NCBI RefSeq assembly: GCF_000003815.2
Contig: NC_049986.1
Location: 9,597,987 to 9,642,848, forward strand
DNA from: Branchiostoma floridae
Lineage: Eukaryota > Chordata > Leptocardii > Amphioxiformes > Branchiostomatidae
Length of the DNA stretch: 44,862 nucleotides
Reading direction: 5' to 3'
Each line of letters starts with the position of its first letter. Within the stretch, counting starts at the first letter, position 1. Below, one piece after another: positions 12,349-23,600 of the stretch. A program made the translations under genes and the position numbers. The notes beneath the pieces are model-generated. The model was not told the DNA's origin, ran no database searches, and saw only the letters and a list, made by a program, of their open reading frames with translations.

Positions 12349-12354
12349 TTTATT
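12349..12354 (-). terminator. Putative polyadenylation signal of the BTB zinc-finger gene
   Basis: TTTATT on the plus strand reads AATAAA on the minus strand, about 160 nt beyond the stop codon at 12515. It is the nearest canonical signal downstream of that stop, but a second one exists near 12305-12310. Assignment is by position only. Confidence 0.45.
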
Positions 12355-12514
12355 GTGGATCATAAATAACAAGGATTTCCATTTCATATACATACGTAAC
12401 CAACCTGCTATTCTAATGAACAATAGTGTTGTGAAACAGCCATCTCTAAAATTAATAATATCATAATATATATTACAATGGACAATACGGATACTAGTAG
12501 ATAATGTAGTGAAT

Positions 12515-15190
12515 CTAATAACTTTGAAAAGGATTGCTCCAGGTTGTCCCTTTGTGAGTTGTTATGTGTGCTGATAGATCTTTATGGTCCAGAAACCCCC
12601 TAGAGCAGAAGCCACATCTGTACGGAATCTCGCCAGGATGATTTGACTGCAAGTGCCGCACCCGATCTTCCTCGCTATTGAACTGCTCACAACAGAAGTA
12701 GCAATTGACGACTTTCTCGACCTCCGGGGGTGGAACCGGTTGATGGCAAAGCTGACGCCGAATTCTTGCAACAGCGTCAGGTTGTGAACTTACTCCCCTC
12801 GTGTCTGTAATGTCTTCTTGACGCGAGCTGTCATTTGACGACGAACGCATCTTCGCACTGTCAGTGTTGATCCTCTTCGAAGTGGAATCCTTTTGCTTGT
12901 CCTCTGTCCGCTTCCGACTGTGCTTCTTAGACGAGCTCCGTGGTGGCGAAGAATCCCTGTTCTTAGAGAGATTAAGTGCCGCTGCGTCATGCTGTTTCTT
13001 CTTGGTCGGAGACACTGCTTCTGAAGAGGATTCGTGTCTATCTTTGGCCTTCCTCTTCTTCTTGTCGTGCTTGTTCTGAACATCTTCTTTCATACTAACG
13101 GCGGCAGTGCTTGCGAGATCATTAAGCCTTGGACTTGATCTTCTATCATCGGGTTCAACAGATAACGTCTCACGTAGAAACGTGCCTTGGTTAGTCTTAT
13201 ACAGATTTCCTTTTCTTTCAACAACAGAAGAACCACCCTTTTGGTCTCCTTCCGCTACGAAAGTGATTTCGATGCCAGACGAGTCTTCCGTTTCCTTTTG
13301 TGGGGCAGTCACTGATGCTGAAGTCGAAGCGTCGTGGATGGGTGCGTCTTTTATGTCAATGGTAGATCCATGGCCATCTGAAGTAGCAGTTTTTATTTTT
13401 GCCAATTCAACTTCACCTTTCGGTGACGATGCTTCCGTGTCGACACTTTCTGACGAGACTCTCTTTTGCTTTTTATTGTCTCCCTCAATGTAGTCTCTCT
13501 GCTCTTGTTGTTGCTCTTGGTCTCTACTTTCAACGATAAAGCCACGAGAGCATGGCGAAACTACGTGTTTGTCTCTGGATTCCATACTGAGACCATCTCT
13601 TACATGTGAGTCTCGGCCGTTGCTGTCTTTCGACGTGCCAGTATACGTAGTACTTGTAGCTTGAGTACTTCCAAGTTTACCAGCCCCGGCTACGTTTTCA
13701 CCATCTTGTTTAGGCATGGTTGCCTGGTTCTGGTCAACGTTTTTAGCTTTTGCTTCATCGTTAACCAAATGCATCAGAGCTTCGTTCTCGTCTTCGTTGA
13801 CATTCCTTGAAGGTAGTTGCTGGTGGTCGTCTTCGCTAATGGCACTGCTGGATGTTTGAAACGCGGTCATGGTAACATTTTCGGTGACTTCTAATACTGC
13901 ATTCGCGCCCTCAGAGGATCCACTAAGAGTTCCGTAACAAGTCGTGTCGACGAGTTCTGATTGGTCGGTTTGAACCGAAAGTCCCGATTGGTCAGTTTGA
14001 GCCGAAAGTCCTGATTGGTCAGTTTGAGCCGAAAGCCCTGATTGGTCAGTTTGAACCAAAAGTCCTGGTTGGCTGGTTTGAACTGAAAAGTCCTGCCCGT
14101 AAAACAGCTTGCGACACGATCCAACCACAGCAACTATCCTAATCTGGCTGTGACCCGAGGGTGTTGAAGGGTTTGCCGCAGCACTGCTGTTAGCAAATGC
14201 GGCCATGGAGGCGGTTTCGTTATCGCCGCTCTCATGTGGAGACACTGACGTGGCAGCACATTCGACCGATGAGCTGACTAGATTGACATCTGTCGTCTGA
14301 TCTTTCCAGGCTTGATTTTCTGCGTAAATGTAGCCCGTGTCGTGTCGAGGCCCAGTAGTGGGGGAGGAGGTGTTTGTATCTCCGCCTTCGGGCAGACCCA
14401 GATTGCCGCTATGGCAAGCTAAATGCCCCATAGAATCAGCCGCTGATGATAGGTACGCTGGTGTAGCTGGTGTGTCACATCGTATCGGGGTTGAGCTGTT
14501 GGTTCGACCAATACCTGGGCTGAGGTTTGAAGACAGCTGAGGCGAGGTCGTTGACCCTTCAGTGCTGGCATAACCCGGTGCAGAAGTATACTGCATGTTG
14601 CCTGTTTCGCCAGTCCATGGATCGGGTGTCACTTGTTCTGTTTTCACTCTTACGGTGGCCAATGACTGTACATCTGTTTGGCTTCCACTGCTTTTAGCTG
14701 TTCCAGTAACGTTTCGGTCTTCACCAACGGGGCTGACGTCATATCCCTGCTCTTCCGATGCGCGCGCGCACTCCCCGTGTATCCCAGTACCGGATTGGCT
14801 AGTACCGACGCCAAGGTGAATATTCTGCTGGAAAGTTTGGCAAAGTTTAGCCACAGCTTCCACCTGGAAGTACCCAGCAGCAAAGGACACGTCTAACAAA
14901 TTCTCTTGCGATAGAGTGAGCTCTGACGTGTACATCCACTCTATCAAGGGCCCCACTCCTTTTGGTGTAAGAAGTGGAGGTAGACAAATCTCTGACGTAC
15001 TTTGCACTTGAGCAGAAACGAACGGGGAAAGCGCAGCCAAGACACAATAATGTGCATTCAGTTCCAATCCCTGTAACTTGAGTTTGACATCACAGAATCG
15101 CCCTGTAGTTCTCTGTTGGTTTAGTTGCTGCTGTAGGATACCCGGTAGATTTGGGGACTTCAACAACTTATGGCCGTGATATCCGTCCAT
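12515..15190 (-). CDS. BTB/POZ protein with two C-terminal C2H2 zinc fingers
   Basis: A single coding exon of 892 codons (891 aa). The start MDGYHGHK at 15190 is chosen because a good acceptor (TTTTTCAG at about 15215) lies just upstream; the frame extends further only through intron-like sequence. Residues about 20-122 form a BTB/POZ domain (FCDVKLKL, AHYCVLAALSPFVSAQV, EWMYTSELTL, LLDVSFAAGYFQV), normally a dimerisation and co-repressor-binding module. A long Ser/Thr-, Asp- and Lys-rich low-complexity middle contains a 9-residue tandem repeat (QTDQSGLSA) at about 365-412. Basic stretches (KKRKAKDR, KKHSRKR) before the fingers may be nuclear signals. Two fingers at about 830-880 fit C-x2-C-x12-H-x3/4-H. 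This fits the ZBTB transcription-factor family; the vertebrate counterpart cannot be named. It is divergent from the chitin synthase gene. Confidence 0.92.
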   Translation of the reverse strand: MDGYHGHKLLKSPNLPGILQQQLNQQRTTGRFCDVKLKLQGLELNAHYCVLAALSPFVSAQVQSTSEICLPPLLTPKGVGPLIEWMYTSELTLSQENLLDVSFAAGYFQVEAVAKLCQTFQQNIHLGVGTSQSGTGIHGECARASEEQGYDVSPVGEDRNVTGTAKSSGSQTDVQSLATVRVKTEQVTPDPWTGETGNMQYTSAPGYASTEGSTTSPQLSSNLSPGIGRTNSSTPIRCDTPATPAYLSSAADSMGHLACHSGNLGLPEGGDTNTSSPTTGPRHDTGYIYAENQAWKDQTTDVNLVSSSVECAATSVSPHESGDNETASMAAFANSSAAANPSTPSGHSQIRIVAVVGSCRKLFYGQDFSVQTSQPGLLVQTDQSGLSAQTDQSGLSAQTDQSGLSVQTDQSELVDTTCYGTLSGSSEGANAVLEVTENVTMTAFQTSSSAISEDDHQQLPSRNVNEDENEALMHLVNDEAKAKNVDQNQATMPKQDGENVAGAGKLGSTQATSTTYTGTSKDSNGRDSHVRDGLSMESRDKHVVSPCSRGFIVESRDQEQQQEQRDYIEGDNKKQKRVSSESVDTEASSPKGEVELAKIKTATSDGHGSTIDIKDAPIHDASTSASVTAPQKETEDSSGIEITFVAEGDQKGGSSVVERKGNLYKTNQGTFLRETLSVEPDDRRSSPRLNDLASTAAVSMKEDVQNKHDKKKRKAKDRHESSSEAVSPTKKKQHDAAALNLSKNRDSSPPRSSSKKHSRKRTEDKQKDSTSKRINTDSAKMRSSSNDSSRQEDITDTRGVSSQPDAVARIRRQLCHQPVPPPEVEKVVNCYFCCEQFNSEEDRVRHLQSNHPGEIPYRCGFCSRGFLDHKDLSAHITTHKGTTWSNPFQSY
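13955..14090 (-). repeat. 27-bp tandem repeat within the BTB zinc-finger coding exon
   Basis: About five copies of a 27-bp unit encode QTDQSGLSA-type 9-mers (QTSQPGLLV, QTDQSGLSA twice, QTDQSGLSV, QTDQSELVD). The central copies are nearly identical at DNA level, while the outer copies are diverged, as expected from recent slippage in the middle. The frame is kept because the unit is a multiple of three. Confidence 0.9.
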
Positions 15191-15542
15191 TGTTCTATCT
15201 CTAGATGAAGTCACCTGAAAAATAAAACACAAGGTCACCAACTGTGCGACATACAGTTGAATCAAACTATGTTGACAAAGACTATTGCTTGTTCTAATCC
15301 CAATTTTTTAGCTATCCGTCCAAGAGATTTAATCAAATAAATCATACGCTCTCTACACTCAGCCGACAGCTAAAAACACATGATTTTTCTTTCATCATTT
15401 CGCTGGCTATACTTTCCGACGTTGGTACCCAATATACAGCATTCAAGCGTAAACCTACAAGAAGATAGAACAGTCGGCATTGTAACCCTAGCAAGAATGC
15501 GAGATGACCTGGAAAATGAAGCAAACAAAAGGATGTAAATGT

Positions 15543-15672
15543 TACTCTCCAAGCAGAGGTTGAGTCACGTAGATATAGTAGTACTATTAGACAAGTAGTC
15601 GGAGGAGCGCCGGTGTAATTTTTCCGACTGCTACTACTATATCTACGCGACTCAACCTCTGCTTGGAGAGTA
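15543..15672. repeat. Snap-back MITE upstream of the BTB gene
   Basis: Arms of about 41 bp (15543-15583, TACTCTCCAAGCAGAGGTTG...; complement at 15632-15672) are nearly perfect, with an inner partly complementary AGTAGTCGGA / TCCGACTGCTACT pair. The whole 130-bp segment can form one hairpin. It lies in the presumed first intron or 5' flank of the BTB gene. Non-coding. Confidence 0.85.
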
Positions 15673-16599
15673 TGTAAATGTCACTTTCTAAATACGTAGA
15701 GGGCACCAAGAGGACTAAGCAACATTCCCAAACTCGCATAAGCAAAGTACCAGAGTGCAAGCACCAGTGAGGACAGCAAACTAAAAGAGCACCAAGCAGA
15801 AAAATCACCACGAGATCACGTCTAGCGGAGAAGTAGACGCTAAACAAGGACAATAACAACAACAACGTAAACATATGCTTACGTACACAGAAACTTTGAA
15901 TTAATCAATACGATAGTCTCTTTCTTCGAATATCGATTTGACTAACCTAAAAACGGCATGCCCACTCCATATGTACAGTATATCGTAGTACCCGTGCATT
16001 CACTCACTCATTCATTTATTCATCTAATCACTAGTACGCACATCGAGCGTTGTTTGTTATTTGTCTAGACACTACGCGACGAAACCCTATTTGCATAACT
16101 ACGTACAAAGTTTAAAACAAGATACACTCTTTCAAATGGAGCAATCCTATAAAAGCGACATCTGATCCCACGAAACAAGCAGGATTAAAGCAAATTTAAT
16201 AGGTTGAATAATTGATACTGTGACTTTGCTTGTCCATATATGATATGCACGGCGTATAATTTGGTAAACCATATATTTGAGACACGTCGCAAACTGTCTT
16301 TAGCGCTATAAGCGTAGGAACGACAAATATAACCGACCCGCATCGTAATCTTACTACCAACACATCAATCCACAGATCCTGTTATTCCTGCATGTTTTCT
16401 ATTGTATGTAAACACAGGAGGCGGAGAGCTTTTTTCTTGTAGACAACGTTGTACAGCAAAACATTTCATCACAAAATGTAACCGATTCAGCCATAATAAC
16501 GCTATTTTCTTTGTGTATTTTAGCAAGAAAAGCCACTAGCCTGATCCAGAACATACACAAGCACAATATTATCACCGAAAAACAAGCGAGTGTCAACAA

Positions 16600-16676
16600 A
16601 CCTGCGTTTGCGGCGCTGAAAGAGACTTGAAGAGACCAATTTTATTGAACGCCAATTTCCGGGTACGCCATCTTGG
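16600..16676 (-). promoter_or_regulatory. Putative promoter / 5' non-coding exon of the BTB gene with YY1-type motif
   Basis: On the minus strand CCAAGATGGCG (16676-16666) matches the YY1 consensus AAGATGGCG, which in animals is often near the transcription start. About 60 nt downstream CGCAG/GTTTGT (16602/16601) could be a splice donor that would join to the acceptor at 15215, giving a short non-coding first exon. Both sites are inferred from motifs; no transcript evidence. Confidence 0.35.
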
Positions 16677-16723
16677 TTTTACACTTTGACCCCTTTTGGA
16701 AAATACCACTCGTTGCAGAGGGG

Positions 16724-16751
16724 TGTGTGTTTGTGTGTGTGTGTGTGTGTT

Positions 16752-16817
<66 letters not shown>

Positions 16818-16856
16818 GGTGTGTGCTCTCTCCCTCTCTCTCTCTCCTCTCGTCTT
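16724..16856. repeat. (GT)n microsatellite followed by a CT-rich tract
   Basis: About 90 bp of almost pure GT with a few GTTT interruptions, then CTCTCTCC-type sequence to about 16856. Open frames across it are low-complexity artefacts. It separates the BTB promoter region from the chitin synthase 5' flank. Confidence 0.95.
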
Positions 16857-16859
16857 TTC

Positions 16860-17665
16860 ATCAATATCATGTCCCACGTCCCAAGTCTTTTGTCACTCTT
16901 TATAGGGTCTTTATAATTTTATAGGCACGGTTACTGCGTAGTCTTGACGTATGGTACATGTACGCTCTGTATAACCTGCCAGACATTGTACATGTTACAA
17001 TTGTTGTGCAATAATAAAGATTGATTGCGGAATTCTAGTTTGTTGGTATAGGTGCCGGACTTCGTTCGAAAGTGATTCGAATTTGGCATAGAAAACAATT
17101 CATAGCATATCGATTGTGTGGTACTGATCCGTGTGCGCAAGTTTGAAGGATACAAATGTTCTCATGAAACAAGCCGACAACTTTCCTCTACTTCCTCGAT
17201 ATGATGTGAATAAATGCGTGCACTTGCGTACACACGGAACTGACGCTGTATATACATGTATGCCAACATCTTTTGTCATCGTTAGTAGTAACCATTGTTC
17301 AAACAAATTGTCGCCGACGACACTCAAATGGCCTTTAAAACATGTAGTTTATGATTAACCTTGCCTACGTGCGCTATGTATGACCCATCATTGTATGTCA
17401 CAACTACTTCACTTGGTTGTTTAAATACCAGCCATTTGCAGGCGGGGGCACACTTACTTGGAGTGTTTCCGTGAAGGTTAGCTACGTTTTACTGACTTTC
17501 GGGAACTTTCTTCGCGAACTTTCTGATGTTTTCTACCTGTAAACTTGATGCATCGTCCTTGGAAAGACTTCCCAAGGGTTGCTGTATTTCAAGAAGAAGC
17601 GGTGTTGAAAAGTTGACGTGAAAGTTTGGCGTTGCGAAATAGGTGAAATCAGGGGGTTCGTGAGA
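16860..17665 (+). promoter_or_regulatory. 5' flank of the chitin synthase gene
   Basis: This interval between the GT repeat and the start codon at 17666 must contain the promoter or an upstream exon of the chitin synthase gene. A TATA-like TTTAAATA occurs at 17420-17427, about 240 bp before the ATG. No other gene is seen. The exact transcription start is not determinable from sequence. Confidence 0.3.
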
Positions 17666-20600
17666 ATGGCCGAAGGCGGCCTTGAAATGTCTACGCTTAA
17701 GGCCGGGGTCAGTTTCCCCTTACAGAACTTAACGCCTCTTCCTGGACAGACTGTGAGCAATCTTGACGACATGGCAGGCCATCCAAGTGTAAAACCGGAA
17801 GAAATTCCTCGCGCAAGAAAGCTGAATCTTCCTCCAATTAAGAAGGGACAACCTGGACCTGCGAACGACTCTTCCCCAAAAGCGGAAAGTCCACGGGTTG
17901 AACAAAAATCGGCAGCGGGCAAAGGCGTCGATAACGCCGGTCACACGGGAGGGAAATCGCGAAGAACTGGAACCAGAACTCTGGCAATCAAAGAGGGGGT
18001 GAAAGAAACCCCAGAAGAAGATGAGCCCAATGAGACTTCTTCATTTTCCAACGTCTTGTCCAAGGTTGTGAAGATAGTCCTTGGCATTGTTCTGTTCTCG
18101 GCAATGTCTTGCGGTTTTTTAGCCACGAAGTTGTCTCTCCTAGTCATGGTCCAGCCCCTACACGCGAACGTCAGTGAAAACGCAACCTGCGAGGTCAACG
18201 TCTTATGCTTCTTGAACGACGGGATTTTCGACACGTCAAACGACAAAGTTATATGCTTCTTGAAGGACACGCTTTTCAGCACGTTAGACACTGACCGTGA
18301 CGACGTCACGTGCTTCTTGACCGACGACTTTTGCCGCACGCCAGACGCTTACGACAACGTCACATGCTTCTTGGATGAGACGTCTTGCCGCACGTCAGAC
18401 ACTAACGTCAATGCTTGTGACTGCGTCACTACCGTAGTGACACTGTCCCTTGCCATCATGGTTCCGTACGCCGGGGTCCTTCTGTGGAGCCTTTGGGAGG
18501 GCGCCTTCAACAGCCGAGCTCCCTGGCCGAGATGGCACGCCTGTCTGGTTGTGAGTTATGCATTTCATTATATACATTGTGCATGTAGTGCTCATACTAT
18601 ATATGGCCTGTACACCTTTATCCATAGGGTAACCTATTTTCATTGTATTTAGATTTTAAAAAATGGGTGTTTGGGGATATGAAGTAGACGAATGGTGCAA
18701 CTGCAACATTTTCAAAATATTTATTAATAGTTTGAAACTACTGCCCGTCGACTTGACATTCCTGAGTACCCTTTTTTTTAGAAACAACGCATATAAGTTA
18801 CCCGCCAATAAAGGTGAACCAGCGTTACATGTAGGGCTTGGTGTTTCCTATTGGACCGTATATAAAAAAAAAATCTTCACTTTTGCATATCATAAACATG
18901 GGTATGTTCTTCTCAGATCTTGCTCAACGTCACTGGCGAGAGACAGCAGATGCTACCTGAAATGTCAGATGACCGTTTTCAAATTCATATACAGTTGCTT
19001 AAGCAACTGCTATTTGGCGTATTTCATTTCCTGGATGTCTGACTTTCACTGACACATAAAGGGCTTGTGTAGTTTGCAAGCCTACAACATAAACTACGTA
19101 TACACATAAGCCAAACTACACATTAGCGCAATAGCCCTTAAGCACATGTAAGTCACATGCACACCTAAATAGACTGTTGAACGAAAACATTTCTCTTTGA
19201 TTAGAGGGGTGTATTTGAGTTAATTCTATATCCTTAATGTTTAAAGCGAAGAGGTTATTGTTTCCGTGAAGCAACATTGCATGCTTTTATATATTTCTCT
19301 AACATGCATCAACGAATAGAATGTGGTTCAGTAGTTAGCAATTCTCTATTTCTTGATTTAAAAATTTACCGTGTCTACTTACAGGTTTTGAGTGTGATGT
19401 CAGAAATGAAATAAAAGTCGAGTGTGTCAGTTGTGTTAGCGGACTTCTATGTAACAGATATTGTGAGGTTTTGATTGAAAATGTGGCGTCGAGTGGCTAA
19501 AGTCAGTGGGCGCGAAATTCGGAGGTCATGAGTTCGATTCCTGATGCCATAACCTACTAGGCGTTGTGTCCTTCGGAAAGGCCCTTTGCACGACTTTTCT
19601 TACTCCACCCAGGTCTAAAAATCGTTGCCTGGCTTCAGTTTGTCAAGTAAAAAGCGGTAAAAGGAGAGGGATGGGCTTTATGCCAAGATCTCTCCCAATG
19701 CCGTGCCCTAGACACATTGGATAACAAGACACTGCTACTCTATGGCCCCAATAGCCTTTACTTTTTTTTGTTGAGAAATGGGCCAATTTTTTTGCCTGTT
19801 CTTTTATTGACAAAGTTCCAGCAGTGACCGTCGCTATCAAATTCCCTTTTTATATCATATGCGCTCGCAGTTTTTTTCCTAGCAACACAACACTCGCTAC
19901 AGCATAGTCAATGTTAAAAGCTACTGTCACACACAGCTAGCAGAAAAAAAACTCGCCCAACAACTACGCTAGCTGAAAAGTAGCCTGGTATCCAGCCGTA
20001 ATATATCTCCTGAGTCTCTTCTCTCCTCTTCGCAAGAGACTCGGGAGCTATATCACGGCTGGATACTAGGCTAGCTGAAAAGTACATGTCAGCCAAAATG
20101 CGACCGGTGTGACAGCGATTTCGCCCCCCCGGGGATTTCGCCCCCCTTTAGGGTTTTCGCCCCCCCCCCCCCCCCAAGAGCAGCTGGTTACTATATATTA
20201 CAGGTGCGCTACCTGGTACTATGCTGCACCTGGGGAGTAACGTGTATGGTGTGTTACCTGGTACCTTATGGCACCTTATTACCGTACCGTAAGATGCCTG
20301 TCATACCTCGAAAGTCGATACTATATTGTTCGGTGCAAACATGACATTGAAATGAAAAAGACAATTTTTGCAGCTGAGGTGGCATAAAAACAGTGCTACT
20401 GCGAACGTATAAATCAACACCGTCTATGGTACGGAATACGTCAGCTATATGTTTTCAATTTGTCACAGTGTTTTCTTTCTTGTGCTGGAAACATTTCCAA
20501 AGCACTAACAAAAACACACGTGAATAATAGTTTCTCATTATAAACACTATATCTACGCGCAAGTTGATATAGCTGTTGCTAAATGCTACACAAACACTGG

Positions 20601-23600
20601 TAAAGTACCAGTCTTAAGAAACACGGGTAAATGCATCAGTTCCTAAATACTAGAAAAAACAGTCATGTTGGAGGTGAAGATATCCCTTGGCCAGGTGCAT
20701 ATACCAAAATGTGCGTTATTCTAATTAATACCTAATATTTGCATAATTAATAAAGACATTACATAGTTCTTTTGTGGTCTCTTCATGGTAGAGACTTCAT
20801 ATTGGAGATATATAGGTTGTTTGAGGACAGGTGAATACAATGAAATTCATCTTATGTCAAGACTCAGGTATATGCAATAATGGGAATACAAGGGACCCAA
20901 CCCTCCTTGTCTGAAACAAGTTCAACTATCTTATTACCATGTAATTACGTTAATATTGATACTATGAATGGATTTATGTATCAAACTCGTGTACTTATAT
21001 CATTATGAAACTGCATTTTGTGATTTATACCAATCAACTTCTAAAATGTCATGTAAACCCGTTGTTTTTTTGTGGGGGCGAAATCGCTAAAGGGGGGCGA
21101 GGTAGGGGGCGAGATCACTAGCCGGGGAGGGCGAGATCGCTAGCGATTTCGCCCCCGGGGGGGCGAGATCACGGGGGGGGGGGGCGAGATCGCTGTCACA
21201 CCGGTGTCCTCTCGATCACTGTGCAATTTTTAGGGATCGACCGATATTCGTAAGTCACATGAACTCCGTTCAATATAACAGAGTAAAGTCCCAGCCGACA
21301 TTTCGTGACCTTCTGGTGACCCGAACAACCGAAGGGCATTTATTGCGTAACACTGGGCTAAGGAGAATACAACATTATCAGAACGTTAAGCAGAGTTTTA
21401 AAAATTAAACGTATTGACTTAAATCACAATCTCTTAAGCATTGACGTCCGTAGCTTCTAAAATGTCATTTCTAAAGGGAAGGCAAGAAACGACACAGTCA
21501 GCACCTTGTCAATACAACCTCGGTATGACAATCCTTCGTGTTCAATGATGACAGAAATCGTTTCCTGGATCAGATGTCAATCAAACAAAGCTTGTTGTTG
21601 CGCTGCTAGCGCTAGTCAAATACAAACTTTGGCCCCCGTGAACCTTTGATCGTCTGATGAACAAAGTAAAAAACAACATTCCATTAGCCACGTCGGTTGT
21701 TATGAGGAAGAAATAGACATGACGCGACTGTGGCACGTTGCGGTACTTGTGTTGCCATTGACCTGGGATTATAATTCAAACCGTACAAGTATAAAGATGG
21801 AACAAAACGCACAAACTGTGAAAAGGTTTGTCTTCAATCGATGAAATTCGGGGTCATTGGGCGAGGTCGAAAACGTGCCACAGCTTCAGTGAAGCTGAGG
21901 GCACAACCCCGGCCGTACATGCAAATACGTGCTGTCTACGTGCCAAAACGTGGCAATCCGTAAGTGGTAAGTACCGCCTCCGTAGGAACTCGTTAGTCTC
22001 TCCCAGACTCCGGGTCGCTGGAAAACCGCAGAAATGGAAGAAATAGAGGAGTGTAGCCGGCCAGGGAACAGTACGAGCGACGCGCTTGCCCTGTACAGCC
22101 TGAACGTTTTCAGAAATACATTGCGGACGTGGCATTAAAAAAAAACGTACGGTTTACTGCAAGAGCTTCCAAGCTGTACACTAGATAATTAAGAACTTAT
22201 GAATGGCATGACTCGTCGGACCCCATTGCATGCTGGGAGACGTGAGGTCTTATAAGAACTTACGGTACAGGGGGCAACTAATTCATCCCCATGGCAACGC
22301 TGACCGTTAAATAGTACAGCGCCTATGCATGCGTTGTCATGGAAATAGTGACTGCTTCCACCTGTACTACCCATCATGCCTAGCAACTCCCGACATGCAA
22401 TGGGGTCAGTAAGAAGGCATATGGTGCATACACAAGTATCTAGTACGTCATACCACAGTATCTAGGTTAAGAGTCACATGAGTGTTGACTTAGGACACAA
22501 CAAAGACATTTCTTTTTTAGACGGTACAATACCAGGTTCACTTTGAGACTTTGGTTCGCAAACTTTCAGTTGAATACGTTGCTATGGTCTCAATATGTTG
22601 CTTAGGACGCGACTTTTGGTTCGGCAACTTGATAAACACAATAAACACCCAATTGGTCAACTGCTCTTTTTCTCTCGCAAATCACATGGCTTAATAGATG
22701 TGTTATCCCATCCTGTGAACCTGGATGGGAGGTTCTCATTGGTTCATACCATGCGATCTTTGATTGATGTATATTGTCTAGCTGATCTAACTTGATAAAG
22801 CATTCGTCGTAAGGCTCCTATCACTCCTGTCAATTTGCATGAAAATCGATCGGACGACGACCGATTTTTAGTGATCGTCCGCAATTTTAGGACTCATCCG
22901 ATGCTGGCTGTGCACCAAAACTTGTTTTTAACAGTATCATAAATGTTGCAGGAACGCACAATGAGGCAGGAACAGTTTTCAGGCGAAAAAAACGCACGAC
23001 CCTCTGTCAGTCTTAAAATCGGCCGACCTTCCAGCGATTGCGAAGTATTCCCAACGATCTTTGACAATGTGACAGGGCTATATGCGTGGATAGCGTCAAA
23101 TATGGCTACTTGTCAAAAGCAAGTACTGTTATTACTGTCATAAATCATTTCTACAATATTACTTTATCAATTGTATAGATTTATGCATCATTGGAAAGTA
23201 ATTTATAACCCTTCACAATATGAAATACCAAATTTATCATGATCCTACACTTAGTACACCGGAGCTGACTTGGCAAACTAGTCACCAGACAAGCGTGCCA
23301 CAATACCCCTGCCAACGGTGTTTGATGTTGGCAGGGGAACTTTGGCACTTGCTTGATATCAAAATGAACCCAGTTGCTTTACAGGTGCTATCACATTATG
23401 TATATAGACCCAGATATGTATTGTAAACGACCTTCGACAGAATTTATTGATCGCCGGATGCTAGTGTAGCCAAATTTCAAAGTCGTCAGAGAGTCAAAGG
23501 TACTTCTTGTCTAAGTACAAAATAACCCATAAACTGGTGGACGTATCGACTGATAAGAATCTAATGCCAGCTAAAAAAACAAGGAATAGTCCTGGCTTCA

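Noticed and set aside
12562-14896. Other-frame open frames overlapping the BTB zinc-finger exon
   Set aside because: Shadows of a long GC-richer coding exon; only the BTB frame has domains and runs the full length.
16593-16924. Open frames across the GT/CA repeat (poly His-Thr or Cys-Val)
   Set aside because: Translations of a dinucleotide microsatellite; no other coding signal.
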